Origin: Chloroflexi bacterium 13_1_40CM_68_21
GTDB taxonomy: Bacteria > Chloroflexota > Limnocylindria > P2-11E
Length of the DNA: 23,683 nt
Assembly: GCA_001917735.1 (NCBI GenBank)
Contig: MNEO01000012.1
Coordinates: forward strand, 1-23,683
Direction of reading: 5' to 3'
Positions 8,789 to 15,862 of the stretch are shown here, one piece after another. Position 1 is the first letter of the stretch, and every line of letters starts with the position of its first letter. Under the pieces are notes generated by a model. That model was not told where the DNA came from, ran no database searches, and worked only from the letters and a program-made list of their open reading frames with translations. The translations under genes were made by a program, and so were the position numbers.

Positions 8789-9478
8789 CTGAATATCGCG
8801 ATCGCGTTCGGCGCGGGGATGCTGTCCTTTCTCTCGCCATGTGTGCTGCCGCTTGTGCCGGCCTTCCTGGTGGACATGGCGGGCGAGGCGGCCCTCGCCG
8901 GCACGCAGCGCGCGCGTACGCTCGCGCACGCCTTCGCCTTCGTGCTCGGCTTCTCGGCGCTGTTCACGACCCTCTGGGTCGCCGTAGCGCTCGTCGGTGC
9001 GCTGTCCGGAGAAATGGTGTTCTGGCTTCAGCGCGCGGGCGGCCTGCTCCTCGTTGTCCTCGGGATGCAGATGCTCGGACTCATCCGCATACCGTTCCTC
9101 GCGCGAGAGCTCGACCTGCGGCTCGAGGGCGGGACCACCGGCCTCACGCGGAGCTTTCTCATCGGTCTCGCGTTCGGTATCGGCTTCACCCCGTGCGTTG
9201 GTCCGTACCTCGGCGCGATCCTGACGCTGCTGCTGAGCGAGGATCTCCTGTCCGGTGCGGTGCTCCTGCTGGCGTACGCCCTCGGCCTCGGCGTGCCGTT
9301 CCTGTTGCTCGCGGGCGGTATCGGCTGGGCGCGGCGGATCGCGCGCTGGCTCGCGACCCATATCCGAGTCGTCAATCTTGCGGGCGGTACCCTCGTCATT
9401 GCGATGGGTCTGGTCCTCGTGTCCGGTCAATTCGCGAAGCTGGCGCAGCTCTTCAACTTCCTGCCGTTGTTCGGATGA
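8789..9478 (+). CDS. ccdA: Cytochrome c biogenesis protein CcdA
   Basis: Polytopic thiol-disulfide transporter that carries reducing power across the membrane to an extracytoplasmic thioredoxin. Six hydrophobic segments are visible, with the two conserved cysteines in LSFLSPCVLPLVP (Cys18) and GFTPCVGPYLG (Cys136). The first ATG is 8819, but family members normally have about ten more residues before that motif. The in-frame codons upstream read NIAIAFGAG, just right for the first helix, and begin with CTG 8789, five codons-equivalent downstream of the previous stop. No ATG, GTG or TTG lies further upstream in frame. I therefore call CTG 8789, with ATG 8819 as the conservative alternative. 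The stop overlaps the next start as ATGA. Confidence 0.87.
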   Translation: MNIAIAFGAGMLSFLSPCVLPLVPAFLVDMAGEAALAGTQRARTLAHAFAFVLGFSALFTTLWVAVALVGALSGEMVFWLQRAGGLLLVVLGMQMLGLIRIPFLARELDLRLEGGTTGLTRSFLIGLAFGIGFTPCVGPYLGAILTLLLSEDLLSGAVLLLAYALGLGVPFLLLAGGIGWARRIARWLATHIRVVNLAGGTLVIAMGLVLVSGQFAKLAQLFNFLPLFG

Positions 9479-10113
9479 GCCCAGAACCTGCGGGGCTGCG
9501 CCCTCTGGCCCCCGCCGTTTCCGAGCACACCGAGCCGACCGCGCTCCCCCGCTGGCTCGCTGCGATCCTCATCGGCGCGATCGCGCTGGCGTCGCTCGTC
9601 GCGCTGGTTTGGCCGTCGCTCCCCATCGCGAAGCCGTCGGCGCCCCCGACCGAGGTCGGCGTCGTCCGCTCCCAGATCGAGAACGAGGGGGCCGGCGGGA
9701 GGATCTCGGCGAACGCTCCGAACTTCGAATGGAACGGGAACGCTGGGCAGGTCGTGCGTCTTTCCGACTATCGCGGCAAGATCGTCGTGATCAACTTCTG
9801 GGCGACCTGGTGTCAGCCCTGCCGGCAGGAGATGCCCGCCCTCCAGCGCGTCGCGGCAACCGAGCCGGATGTGGTGTTCCTCGAGGTTGACCTGCAGGAG
9901 TCGGGTGACAAGGTCACGTCGTTCCTCGAGCAGCTCGGCCTCGACCGGCTTCAGCCGGTGCTCGACACCAAGGGGGAGACCACGCGGCGCTTCGGTGTGC
10001 TCAGCCTTCCGAGCACCTTCTTCGTGGACAAGAGCGGCGTGATCCGTCATCTCGAGCTCGGCGGCCCGCTCAGCGAAGCGCAGATCAGGACCGGCATCGG
10101 CAAAGCGCGCTGA
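9475..10113 (+). CDS. ResA/TlpA-type membrane-anchored thioredoxin
   Basis: Extracytoplasmic thiol-disulfide oxidoreductase, 212 residues. An N-terminal membrane anchor (about 27-47) precedes a thioredoxin fold of the AhpC/TSA-Redoxin type with NFWATWCQPCRQEMPAL (active cysteines 113 and 116) and the cis-proline loop LPSTFFVDKSG. With CcdA directly upstream (ATGA overlap, 9475-9478) it forms a redox pair: CcdA reduces this protein, which in turn reduces apocytochrome c or other exported thiols. The actual client is not shown by the sequence; a role in keeping thiols of exported proteins reduced is equally possible. Confidence 0.92.
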   Translation: MSPEPAGLRPLAPAVSEHTEPTALPRWLAAILIGAIALASLVALVWPSLPIAKPSAPPTEVGVVRSQIENEGAGGRISANAPNFEWNGNAGQVVRLSDYRGKIVVINFWATWCQPCRQEMPALQRVAATEPDVVFLEVDLQESGDKVTSFLEQLGLDRLQPVLDTKGETTRRFGVLSLPSTFFVDKSGVIRHLELGGPLSEAQIRTGIGKAR

Positions 10114-10210
10114 ACGTCGCGCGCGCAACAGTCCGTTCGTTTCACACGCGGTCGTCGGTAGGCTCCCGCGGGTGCAGGCTCCAGGCATGACATGGGAGGA
10201 GGACCCCAAC

Positions 10211-10387
10211 GTGGAACGCGTCCGTGATCTGCTCCGTCCACACGGCTATCCGTACAGCGATGCCGAGGCGCGGCGCAAGCGGAGCAAGCGCCTGCGCTAC
10301 TTCCTCACCGTCTTCGGTGCCATGCACTGGGCCGACCGCGTCGAGCCGCGGCGGCGGATCGCGCGCCGGGGACGCATCGCGCTCTGA
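10211..10387 (+). CDS. Small conserved-looking basic protein, unknown
   Basis: A 58-residue protein with no recognised domain. The start GTG 10211 is chosen because GGGAGGAGG ends eight bases upstream, one of the best ribosome sites in the window. Earlier in-frame starts (GTG 10172, ATG 10187) would put this site inside the gene. The product begins MERVRDLLRPHGYPYSDAEA and is strongly basic in the second half, with a short hydrophobic stretch (YFLTVFGAMHW). Position between resA and the ACT gene gives no clear functional hint. A possible -10 TAGGCT lies at 10159-10164. Confidence 0.6.
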   Translation: MERVRDLLRPHGYPYSDAEARRKRSKRLRYFLTVFGAMHWADRVEPRRRIARRGRIAL

Positions 10388-10398
10388 CGCTCTGCGCC

Positions 10399-10404
10399 TA
10401 AACT
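10399..10404 (+). promoter_or_regulatory. Possible -10 element TAAACT upstream of ACT-domain gene
   Basis: TAAACT sits 33 bases before the ATG at 10438. The same hexamer occurs upstream of tatA (18345-18350) and, on the other strand, of the second pilin operon (22624-22619). No convincing -35 box accompanies it. Confidence 0.4.
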
Positions 10405-10437
10405 TCTCTCCGCGAAAACGCTACGGGGAGGGACGTC

Positions 10438-10833
10438 ATGACGGTAGAGCTCACGGTCAAGCTGCCCAACCGCGCGGGCCAGTTGGCAGGCCTCGCAGGT
10501 GCACTCGGTGATGCCGGCGTGAGTATGCGGAGCATCGCGGCGACCACCGGTGGCGGGTCCGGGATCGTCCACATCGTCGTGGACGACAAGGACGCGGCCA
10601 AAGCGCGCCGGGCGATCAAATCGAAGAAGTACCGCATCTCGAGCGATCGGAAAGTGATCGAGGTTCGCCTCGCGAACCGACCCGGCACGCTCGCACGCGC
10701 CGCGAAACGCTTGGGCAAAGGCCGCGTGAACATCGAGTCGGCGTACATGCTCGGCCAGTCGAAGAAGAGCACGACCCTTGCGCTCGGCGTCAAGGACGCG
10801 CGCGCCGCTAAGAAAGCCCTCGGCCGGCGGTGA
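10438..10833 (+). CDS. Tandem ACT-domain protein
   Basis: 131 residues made of two ACT-like halves: ELTVKLPNRAGQLAGLAGAL (about 4-23) and EVRLANRPGTLARAAKRLG (about 80-98). Each has the [L/V]xxxPG or NRxG turn, typical of amino-acid-binding regulatory ACT domains, followed by a second beta element (GIVHIVVDD and TTLALGV). There is no catalytic domain, so it is probably a small-molecule sensor or regulatory subunit. The ligand is unknown. The ribosome site GGGGAGGG lies six to eight bases before ATG 10438. Confidence 0.8.
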   Translation: MTVELTVKLPNRAGQLAGLAGALGDAGVSMRSIAATTGGGSGIVHIVVDDKDAAKARRAIKSKKYRISSDRKVIEVRLANRPGTLARAAKRLGKGRVNIESAYMLGQSKKSTTLALGVKDARAAKKALGRR

Positions 10834-10903
10834 TCCTAAAGACCGAGTAGTACCGCGGTACCGACCGGCTTAACCATCGCCCGCGAATAGCCAGGACGCG
10901 AGC

Positions 10904-10926
10904 CTTCCCGCATCACCTGCGGGAGG
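10904..10926 (+). promoter_or_regulatory. Hairpin that masks the flp ribosome-binding site
   Basis: CCTTCCCGCA (10903-10912) can pair with TGCGGGAGG (10918-10926) across a five-base loop, nine pairs including one T-G. The 3' arm contains the Shine-Dalgarno sequence GGGAGG of the pilin gene, whose ATG is at 10933. Folding would hide the site, so pilin translation may be conditional. This is a structural prediction only. Confidence 0.5.
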
Positions 10927-10932
10927 CACGGA

Positions 10933-11103
10933 ATGACGAGGCTACGTCGCTTCGCGCTCGCGACCCCCGGGCTCGCGACGATCGAGTACGTGATCGGCGC
11001 CGCGATCGTGCTCGGCACGCTCGCCATCGGGGTCTCCGCTTGGAACAACGGCCTGGTCGCGCGTCTCCAGGCGCTCGTCAGCCAGATGCAGGCGGTGCGC
11101 TGA
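10933..11103 (+). CDS. Flp-type pilin-like small protein
   Basis: A 56-residue protein matching the layout of Flp/Fap pilins: short basic leader (MTRLRRFALATPG), then a class III-like prepilin site G-LATIEYVIGAAIVLG with the conserved Glu-Tyr pair, then a hydrophobic helix and a short polar tail (SAWNNGLVARLQALVSQMQ). Flp pilins are cleaved by a TadV/CpaA peptidase, which is not in this window, and form the Tad pilus fibre. ATG 10933 has GGGAGG six bases upstream. It is the first gene of the pilus operon. The stop overlaps the next gene's probable start as CTGA (11100-11103). Confidence 0.82.
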   Translation: MTRLRRFALATPGLATIEYVIGAAIVLGTLAIGVSAWNNGLVARLQALVSQMQAVR

Positions 11104-11495
11104 CGCGAGCCTTACGCGACGATCGCGGCCTCGCGACGCTCGAGATGACGCTCGCCATCGCGATGCTAGTGCCGCTGCTCTTCTCCGTCCTCGAATTCGG
11201 CGCGGCTCTGGAGCGCTGGCTCGCGCAGGACGCGGCGACGGTGCAGGCCGCGCGCTACGCCGGCGAGATCGGAGGCGATGGTGCCGAAGTACGCAGCCTC
11301 CTCGCCGATCAGCTTCGCTCGTCGGGGATCGACCCAGCCGCGGTCAGCGTCGAGATCGTTCCGGCACGCGTCGGCTGGCGTGAGCCTGTCCGCGTGTCGG
11401 TCGCATCGGAGTACCGCGTCGCGATCCCCTTCCTGTTTACGACGACCCTTCCGCTTCGCTCGGCCGCTGTGTCGCGCGGGGAGGTCAACCGGTGA
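11100..11495 (+). CDS. TadE-like minor pilin
   Basis: A pseudopilin-like protein of 131 residues. The basic leader is followed by RGLATLEMTLAIAMLVPLLF, a TadE-type prepilin site with Glu at +5 and a hydrophobic helix, then FEFGAALERWLAQDAATVQAARYA-like helix continuation and a small extracellular domain. The start is problematic: CTG 11100 overlaps the pilin stop as CTGA and gives the leader MTRALRDDRG expected for the family. TTG 11040 would overlap the pilin gene by 64 bases, and ATG 11145 would fall after the cleavage site. I favour CTG 11100. The stop overlaps the next start as GTGA (11492-11495). Confidence 0.8.
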   Translation: MTRALRDDRGLATLEMTLAIAMLVPLLFSVLEFGAALERWLAQDAATVQAARYAGEIGGDGAEVRSLLADQLRSSGIDPAAVSVEIVPARVGWREPVRVSVASEYRVAIPFLFTTTLPLRSAAVSRGEVNR

Positions 11496-11977
11496 GTGCG
11501 CTCGGGGACGAGCGTGCGAGCGCCGCGGTGACGACGGTGATCCTGCTGCCGCTGCTGCTGCTGGTCCTGGCTGGCGTGCTGCAGCTCGGCGCGCTCCGCG
11601 TGGCCGCAGCGCGCGTCCGCGCGGCGGCTGACCTCGCGACGCTCGTCGCCGTCAACGATCAGGACGATCCCGAGCTCGCGCGCACCGGGACGCTCCGGCT
11701 CGCCGGGGACGCCGCGGACGTCGCGCGAGAGTATTTCGCCCGCGAGCTCGAATTCTCCGCGCCTCTGCTCGCGGCCACTCCGTCGGAGATCGCCGCCGCC
11801 GCGGACATCGCTGCGTTCCCGTCCGCCCCCGCCGTCGATGCGCGCACCGGTGCACGCTACGACCGGCCTGCGGTGCGGCTCGCGGCCGATGTCCCGCTGC
11901 GTACCCCTGTCTTCGGAGCACTTGCGTTTCGCGCGGTGACGACCGTCGGCGTCCTCGCGGTGAGCTCGCCGCGATGA
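11492..11977 (+). CDS. TadE/TadG-like pilus-associated protein
   Basis: 161 residues with an N-terminal hydrophobic helix (TTVILLPLLLLVLAGVLQLGAL, about 14-35, partially quoted family-like layout) followed by VAAARVRAAADLATLVAV, which matches the Tad helix pattern in TadG/Rv3654c-type proteins where Ala/Arg-rich helix residues follow the membrane segment. The prepilin glutamate is absent, so it may be an uncleaved membrane protein. The rest is a small exported domain of unknown fold. GTG 11492 overlaps the preceding stop (GTGA), and its own stop overlaps the next start (ATGA). Confidence 0.72.
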   Translation: MSALGDERASAAVTTVILLPLLLLVLAGVLQLGALRVAAARVRAAADLATLVAVNDQDDPELARTGTLRLAGDAADVAREYFARELEFSAPLLAATPSEIAAAADIAAFPSAPAVDARTGARYDRPAVRLAADVPLRTPVFGALAFRAVTTVGVLAVSSPR

Positions 11978-12918
11978 CCGGGCGTGCGTTGGTGCTCGCG
12001 GTCGTGCTCCTCATATCGGGGTCGTCGCCCGTGGCCGCATGGGACCCCTACGGCGACACCGATGGATCGCCTGAGCCGCCCACCACGGAGCCACGGGCCG
12101 ACCCGGCGCCCTTCATCGCGCCCCCGCCCGGTCTCTATTTCGTGACGGACACCTACGTCGCGGACGTCGTCACGGTGAACGGACCGCTCACGACATACAC
12201 CACGACCACCGTCCACGAATCCACCGGCAGCTACGCGCGCGTGCTTGACAGCGTCGGGACCGGAACGGAGAGCAGCTTCGATGGAACGGCGTTCAATGGC
12301 CGCGCCACGCTCAGCGACGGCCGGGCGGTCGCGGGCACGTATTACGAGAACTACGTGCGCTCGGGGGACGGATTCGTCCCTGTCAGCGTCGTGTTCTTTC
12401 AGGATGATGCGGAGCTCGCGCGGCAGCGCGCGGCCCCCCCGCAGCCTGGACCCGGCGCCGGAACCGCGCCGGTACCTGCTCCGAGCGCGAGCTTACCCAT
12501 CGGGATCGCGCCGTGCTGCTCGGGGGTCGGGCCGATCGGGGGCACCGAGCGCGAGATGCGCGACATCGAGCCGCCGCAAACGGTGCGCCCCGGCCTGTCG
12601 CTCGTGCCCGCGAGCGCTCCGCTCACCCGGGTCGAGGTCCTTCGCGGACGGGCTGTGTCGATCTGGCTCCGCGCCTTCGCCGCCGATCGCGAGGTTCCCG
12701 TCCGAGCCTGGTCGCTCGTCTCGGGCAACGCGGGCGATGCGCGCAGCATCACAGGCGACGGAGCGACACCCTTCCGAACATCCTTCACGCGCCTCGCTCC
12801 GCCAGGATCCACATTCGACCTCGTTTTCCGCCTGGAGGTCGATACACCCGCGACGGGTCACCGCTTCGTGGACGCCGCACTCGCGGTGAGTGTCCGGTCG
12901 CCGGCGCTACAGGATTGA
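11974..12918 (+). CDS. Secreted protein of unknown function in the Tad operon
   Basis: 314 residues with a clear Sec signal peptide (hydrophobic core LVLAVVLLISG, cleavage probably after PVAA near residue 22). The mature protein begins with an acidic Pro/Thr-rich segment, a Thr/Tyr-rich beta-like stretch (VVTVNGPLTTYTTTTV), a Pro-rich linker near residues 155-170, a Cys-Cys pair (IAPCCSG) and a C-terminal half that looks beta-rich. I recognise no known domain. It sits between the minor pilins and cpaB with 4-base overlaps on both sides (ATGA 11974-11977; TTGA 12915-12918), so it is almost certainly made with the pilus system, perhaps as a surface or channel component. Confidence 0.7.
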   Translation: MTGRALVLAVVLLISGSSPVAAWDPYGDTDGSPEPPTTEPRADPAPFIAPPPGLYFVTDTYVADVVTVNGPLTTYTTTTVHESTGSYARVLDSVGTGTESSFDGTAFNGRATLSDGRAVAGTYYENYVRSGDGFVPVSVVFFQDDAELARQRAAPPQPGPGAGTAPVPAPSASLPIGIAPCCSGVGPIGGTEREMRDIEPPQTVRPGLSLVPASAPLTRVEVLRGRAVSIWLRAFAADREVPVRAWSLVSGNAGDARSITGDGATPFRTSFTRLAPPGSTFDLVFRLEVDTPATGHRFVDAALAVSVRSPALQD

Positions 12919-13562
12919 TCGGCCAGCGCGCGCTCATCGCCGTCGCGGTCGCGTCCGGCCTGCTCGCGGGAGTCCTCTACTACGTGGGCGTCCAGCGCAC
13001 CTCGGTCTTGGTCGCGGCACGCGATCTGGATGCGACACATCCGCTCGCCGCGGATGACCTCGCGACCGTATCGCTCCCTCCGGACGCCGTGCCCGCCGGC
13101 GCCGTCGTCGACGTCGTCGCCGCGCTCGGCAAGATCCCGCGCGCGCCGCTCTGGCGTGGGCAGGTCGTTCTCCACGCGGCGCTCGCCGAGTACGCGGCCG
13201 CGTTCCACACGGGCCTCGCGCTGCCGAGAGGGATGCGCGCCGTCGCGCTCCCAGTCGGCGCGGCGCAGGCCGTGGGTGGCGCTCTCGCACCGGGCGCCCG
13301 GGTCGACGTCCTCGCGGTGCCGGTCGGAGGTCGTGCGCCCGCGGGTCGCACCACCGAGCTCCTGGCCCAAGCCGCGATGGTCCTCGATGTGCGTGCGGAT
13401 ACCGGCGCGCCTTACGGCGTCTCGATCGCGAAGAGTCCGCCCGCGTACGTGACGGAGCGCATGGGCAGCGTCGTGATCGCCATCGACCCGGCCGATGAGA
13501 TCCGGTTCGCGGACCGCATCGCGACGAGCACTTTCGTGCTCGCGTTCGTCGGGTCGCGCTGA
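12915..13562 (+). CDS. cpaB: Flp pilus assembly protein CpaB (SAF domain)
   Basis: 215 residues: an N-terminal membrane helix (ALIAVAVASGLLAGVLYYVG), then a SAF domain starting VLVAARDLDATHPLAADDLATV with PLWRGQVVLHAAL, then an RcpC/CpaB-type beta domain including MRAVALPVGAAQAVGGALAPGARVDVLAVP (the pattern P-G-x-x-V-D-V is typical). CpaB/RcpC associates with the pilus outer channel in diderms and is retained in monoderm Tad systems. TTG 12915 overlaps the preceding stop (TTGA) with AGGA close in front; frames open further upstream are shadows of the previous gene. Confidence 0.87.
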   Translation: MIGQRALIAVAVASGLLAGVLYYVGVQRTSVLVAARDLDATHPLAADDLATVSLPPDAVPAGAVVDVVAALGKIPRAPLWRGQVVLHAALAEYAAAFHTGLALPRGMRAVALPVGAAQAVGGALAPGARVDVLAVPVGGRAPAGRTTELLAQAAMVLDVRADTGAPYGVSIAKSPPAYVTERMGSVVIAIDPADEIRFADRIATSTFVLAFVGSR

Positions 13563-14102
13563 ATGATCGTGCTGCGCTGCGAGCGCCTCGCCGACGGCGA
13601 CGTCGATCGCGCGATTGCGAGCATCGGCACGGCCACGCTCGCGCGGACGCCCGATGGCGCCTTTGTCGAAGTGGAGGAAGAACAGAGCGCGCGCGCCCAG
13701 CGTCTCCTGGCGTTCGCCGGAGTCCGGGCGACCGCCGGATTGCAAACGCTCGCGCCGCGTCCCGGAACGCGAGCGGCGCTCGGTCGCGACCTCACGCCCC
13801 TCCCGCTGGCTGCGGTCGCGCTCGATCTCGTCCACGTCCGCGCGCTCGCGGTCGGGGCCGAGACCCAACGGCTGCTCCGCGCGCGCTGGGGGCGACGAGC
13901 GCGCGCGACCGACCGCGCGGTCGTACGCGCTCTCCTGCGCGGCGAGGACGCGGCCATCGGCTGGCGGCGTCGGGCGTGGACCACGCGCGATGTGCTGCGG
14001 TCGGTTGAGGCGCGGCACGCCCTGCGTCCGATCGTCTTCGATGTCGGAGCGCTCCCTCGACGCCTCGCCGGTGGCGGCTGTCGCGCTCGCGCTGATGCGT
14101 GA
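13563..14102 (+). CDS. N-terminal part of a CpaE/TadZ-like protein, or separate unknown protein
   Basis: 179 residues starting at ATG 13563 directly after the cpaB stop. No clear domain is recognisable; it is Arg/Ala-rich and ends in RPIVFDVGALP before drifting to atypical codons. Third-position GC is high up to about 14050 and then falls in this frame while rising in the next frame. This suggests the true protein passes into the downstream ATPase frame: dropping one C from CTCCCTC near 14053 would give a smooth join (FDVGALLDASPVAAVALAL). In that reading, this is the receiver-like N-terminal domain of TadZ. Otherwise it is an independent gene overlapping the next by up to 62 bases. Confidence 0.55.
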   Translation: MIVLRCERLADGDVDRAIASIGTATLARTPDGAFVEVEEEQSARAQRLLAFAGVRATAGLQTLAPRPGTRAALGRDLTPLPLAAVALDLVHVRALAVGAETQRLLRARWGRRARATDRAVVRALLRGEDAAIGWRRRAWTTRDVLRSVEARHALRPIVFDVGALPRRLAGGGCRARADA

Positions 14103-14723
14103 AGCGACCGGACGTGCGGAGCCGCTCGCACCGCTTGTCCCCGCACGACCGGCGGCACTCCGCCGCGGCAAGCGCGTCGGATTCTGGTCGCTCGCGGCCG
14201 GCGCGGGCGCGACCACGGTCGCTGCACTCGCGGCCCATCGCTCTGCGGCCGGTGGTGAAGCGCCGCTCCTCATCGATTTGGACCGCTGGGCTCCGGCCCT
14301 CGCGCTCCGGGCCGGCCTCTCCGCGGCCAGCATCACCGACGCACTTCTCCAGCCCGGTCGCGAGAAGGAGCTCGTCTCGCGCTGGTCGGCGGTCCCCTTC
14401 CTTCCGGGAGCGCCGTCGCTGCACGCGACCTTCGACGCCGAGCGCGTCCTGGGTCTCGTGCGGGAATGTTCGGCTGGACGCGCCGCGATACTCGATCTCG
14501 GGGCGCGGCGTTCTGCGCGGCGCCACTCCTGCAACGCGCGCCCTGCGCGATCGGTCTCGTGGTCGTCGCCGCCGCGGACGAAGACGCCGCGCGCATCGCC
14601 GAGCGTGTCGGCTTCCCGCTTCTGGCGGCGGTGCCGCACGATCCGTATCTCGCGGATGACTCGTTCGCCGCACGGGCGGGAACGCTCCGCGCGATCGACA
14701 TGCTCCTCCGCGCTCTGACATGA
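14041..14723 (+). pseudogene. CpaE/TadZ-like ATPase, frameshifted
   Basis: TadZ-type MinD/ParA-like protein that positions the pilus machine. The frame opened at ATG 14041 (or ATG 14095) encodes a deviant P-loop GFWSLAAGAGATTVAALAAH lacking the usual lysines, LLIDLDRWAPALALRAGL (Walker A'-like region), and ends its sensible part at AAILDLG (about 14500). The continuation AAFCAAPLLQRAPCAIGLVVV...ADEDAARIAERVGFPLLAAVPHD is in the frame one base back and stops at 14723. The break coincides with GGGG at 14500-14503, where one extra G would restore the frame. The stop overlaps the tadA start as ATGA, showing that the second frame is the native end. The gene is either broken, slips, or reflects a sequence error. 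Confidence 0.68.
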
Positions 14724-15862
14724 CCGACCCCGCCCTGATCGCGCGTGTGCGCGAGGAAGTTGCTTCCGGCATCGACCCTGCGGGCCTGCTCGCGCTCTAT
14801 GCGGACCCAGCGCGGCGCGCGCTGTTGCGCGAACGCGTCCGTGCCGCCGCCCGAGCGCCGGTCCCGGACGGCGATCTCGACGCGATGTGCGCCGAGCTGT
14901 TCGGTTTCGGTCCGCTGCAGCCGCTCCTCGACGATCCGGACGTGACCGACGTGCTGGTGAATGGTTCGCGCGATGTCTTCGTGGAACGTGGCGGCCGTCT
15001 CATCCGCGCGGACGTCGCCTTCCGTGATCCCGAGGATGTGGCGGAGCTGGCGCATCGCATCGCGGCGAGCGTCGGCCGAGAGCTCACCCTCGAGCGGCCG
15101 TTCGTCGACGCGCGGATGCGTGACGGGAGCCGGGCCAATGCGGTCATCGCGCCGATCGGCGGGCCGACTCTATCGATCCGGAAGTTCGGCAGCGTCTCGG
15201 TGCCGCTGCGCGGGCCGCGGCCTTCGTGGATCGCGGAGGGACTGCACGAGAACGCCGCAGAGCTCCTCGACGAGTGCGTGCGCGCGCGGGCCAGCATCCT
15301 GGTGAGCGGGGCGACCGGATCGGGAAAGAGCACCCTGCTGCGGTCGCTCGCCGCGGCGATCCCGGACGATGAGCGGCTCGTGGTGATCGAAGACACGAAC
15401 GAGCTGGTTCTCCCGCACCCTCACGTGGTCCATCTGGAGTGCGTGCCTGGCCGGGACGGCGCCGCGATCGGCATCGCGGACCTGGTCGCGAACGCGCTCC
15501 GCATGCGCCCCGATCGGATCCTCGTCGGCGAAGTGCGCACGCCGCGAGAGGCCTCGGCGCTCCTCGAAGCGCTGAGCACCGGTCACGAGGGTTCGCTGAC
15601 GACGCTTCACGCCGGCTCTGCCGCCGGCGCGCTCGCGCGGCTCGCGCTTCTTCTCGCGCGCGCCGGGGAGCTGGGCGACGCGGCGATCGATCGTCACGTC
15701 GCGCAAGCGATCGACATCGTCGTGCACGTGGCGCGCGACCCTTCCGGTGCTCGTTCGATCCGCGAGATCGCCGCGGTAGAGGAAAGCGGGATCGCGTCGC
15801 TGTGGCACGCAGGCGGCGACGAGGTCCGGATGCCGGTGCGCCTCGCGAGCCGTCTGCGGTGA
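14720..15862 (+). CDS. tadA: Tad secretion ATPase TadA/CpaF
   Basis: Cytoplasmic hexameric ATPase that drives Flp pilus assembly, 380 residues. The N-terminal region has FGPLQPLLDDPDVTDVLVNG (about 63-82), the usual start of CpaF-type N-domains. Then come DARMRDGSRANAVIAP and SIRKF, Walker A GATGSGKST (197-205), the Asp box IEDTNEL (223-229), Walker B RPDRILVGEVR (263-273) and the His box HEGSLTTLHAGS (289-300). All catalytic elements are present. ATG 14720 overlaps the upstream stop (ATGA). Its stop overlaps a tadB-type GTG (GTGA, 15859-15862), which now begins the chimeric gene. Confidence 0.95.
   Translation: MTDPALIARVREEVASGIDPAGLLALYADPARRALLRERVRAAARAPVPDGDLDAMCAELFGFGPLQPLLDDPDVTDVLVNGSRDVFVERGGRLIRADVAFRDPEDVAELAHRIAASVGRELTLERPFVDARMRDGSRANAVIAPIGGPTLSIRKFGSVSVPLRGPRPSWIAEGLHENAAELLDECVRARASILVSGATGSGKSTLLRSLAAAIPDDERLVVIEDTNELVLPHPHVVHLECVPGRDGAAIGIADLVANALRMRPDRILVGEVRTPREASALLEALSTGHEGSLTTLHAGSAAGALARLALLLARAGELGDAAIDRHVAQAIDIVVHVARDPSGARSIREIAAVEESGIASLWHAGGDEVRMPVRLASRLR
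14786..14934 (+). repeat. Direct repeat A, first copy (tadA codons 23-72)
   Basis: 149 bases apparently identical to 15913-16061 (offset 1127). The left end lies in the 9-base sequence CTGCTCGCG, also found at the tadB start region (15913 and 16701). The right end lies in GCTCCTCGACGA (14923-14934). Confidence 0.93.

Noticed and set aside
10406..10434. Hairpin masking the ribosome site of the ACT-domain gene
   Set aside because: CTCTCCG could pair with CGGGGAG, but if TAAACT at 10399 is the -10 box, most of the 5' arm lies before the expected transcript start.
12858..14639. A 593-codon open frame on the minus strand opposite cpaB and tadZ
   Set aside because: Product is Arg/Ser/Asp-rich low-complexity sequence with no domain; the plus strand has real genes in coupled order. 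Long antisense frames are common at this GC.
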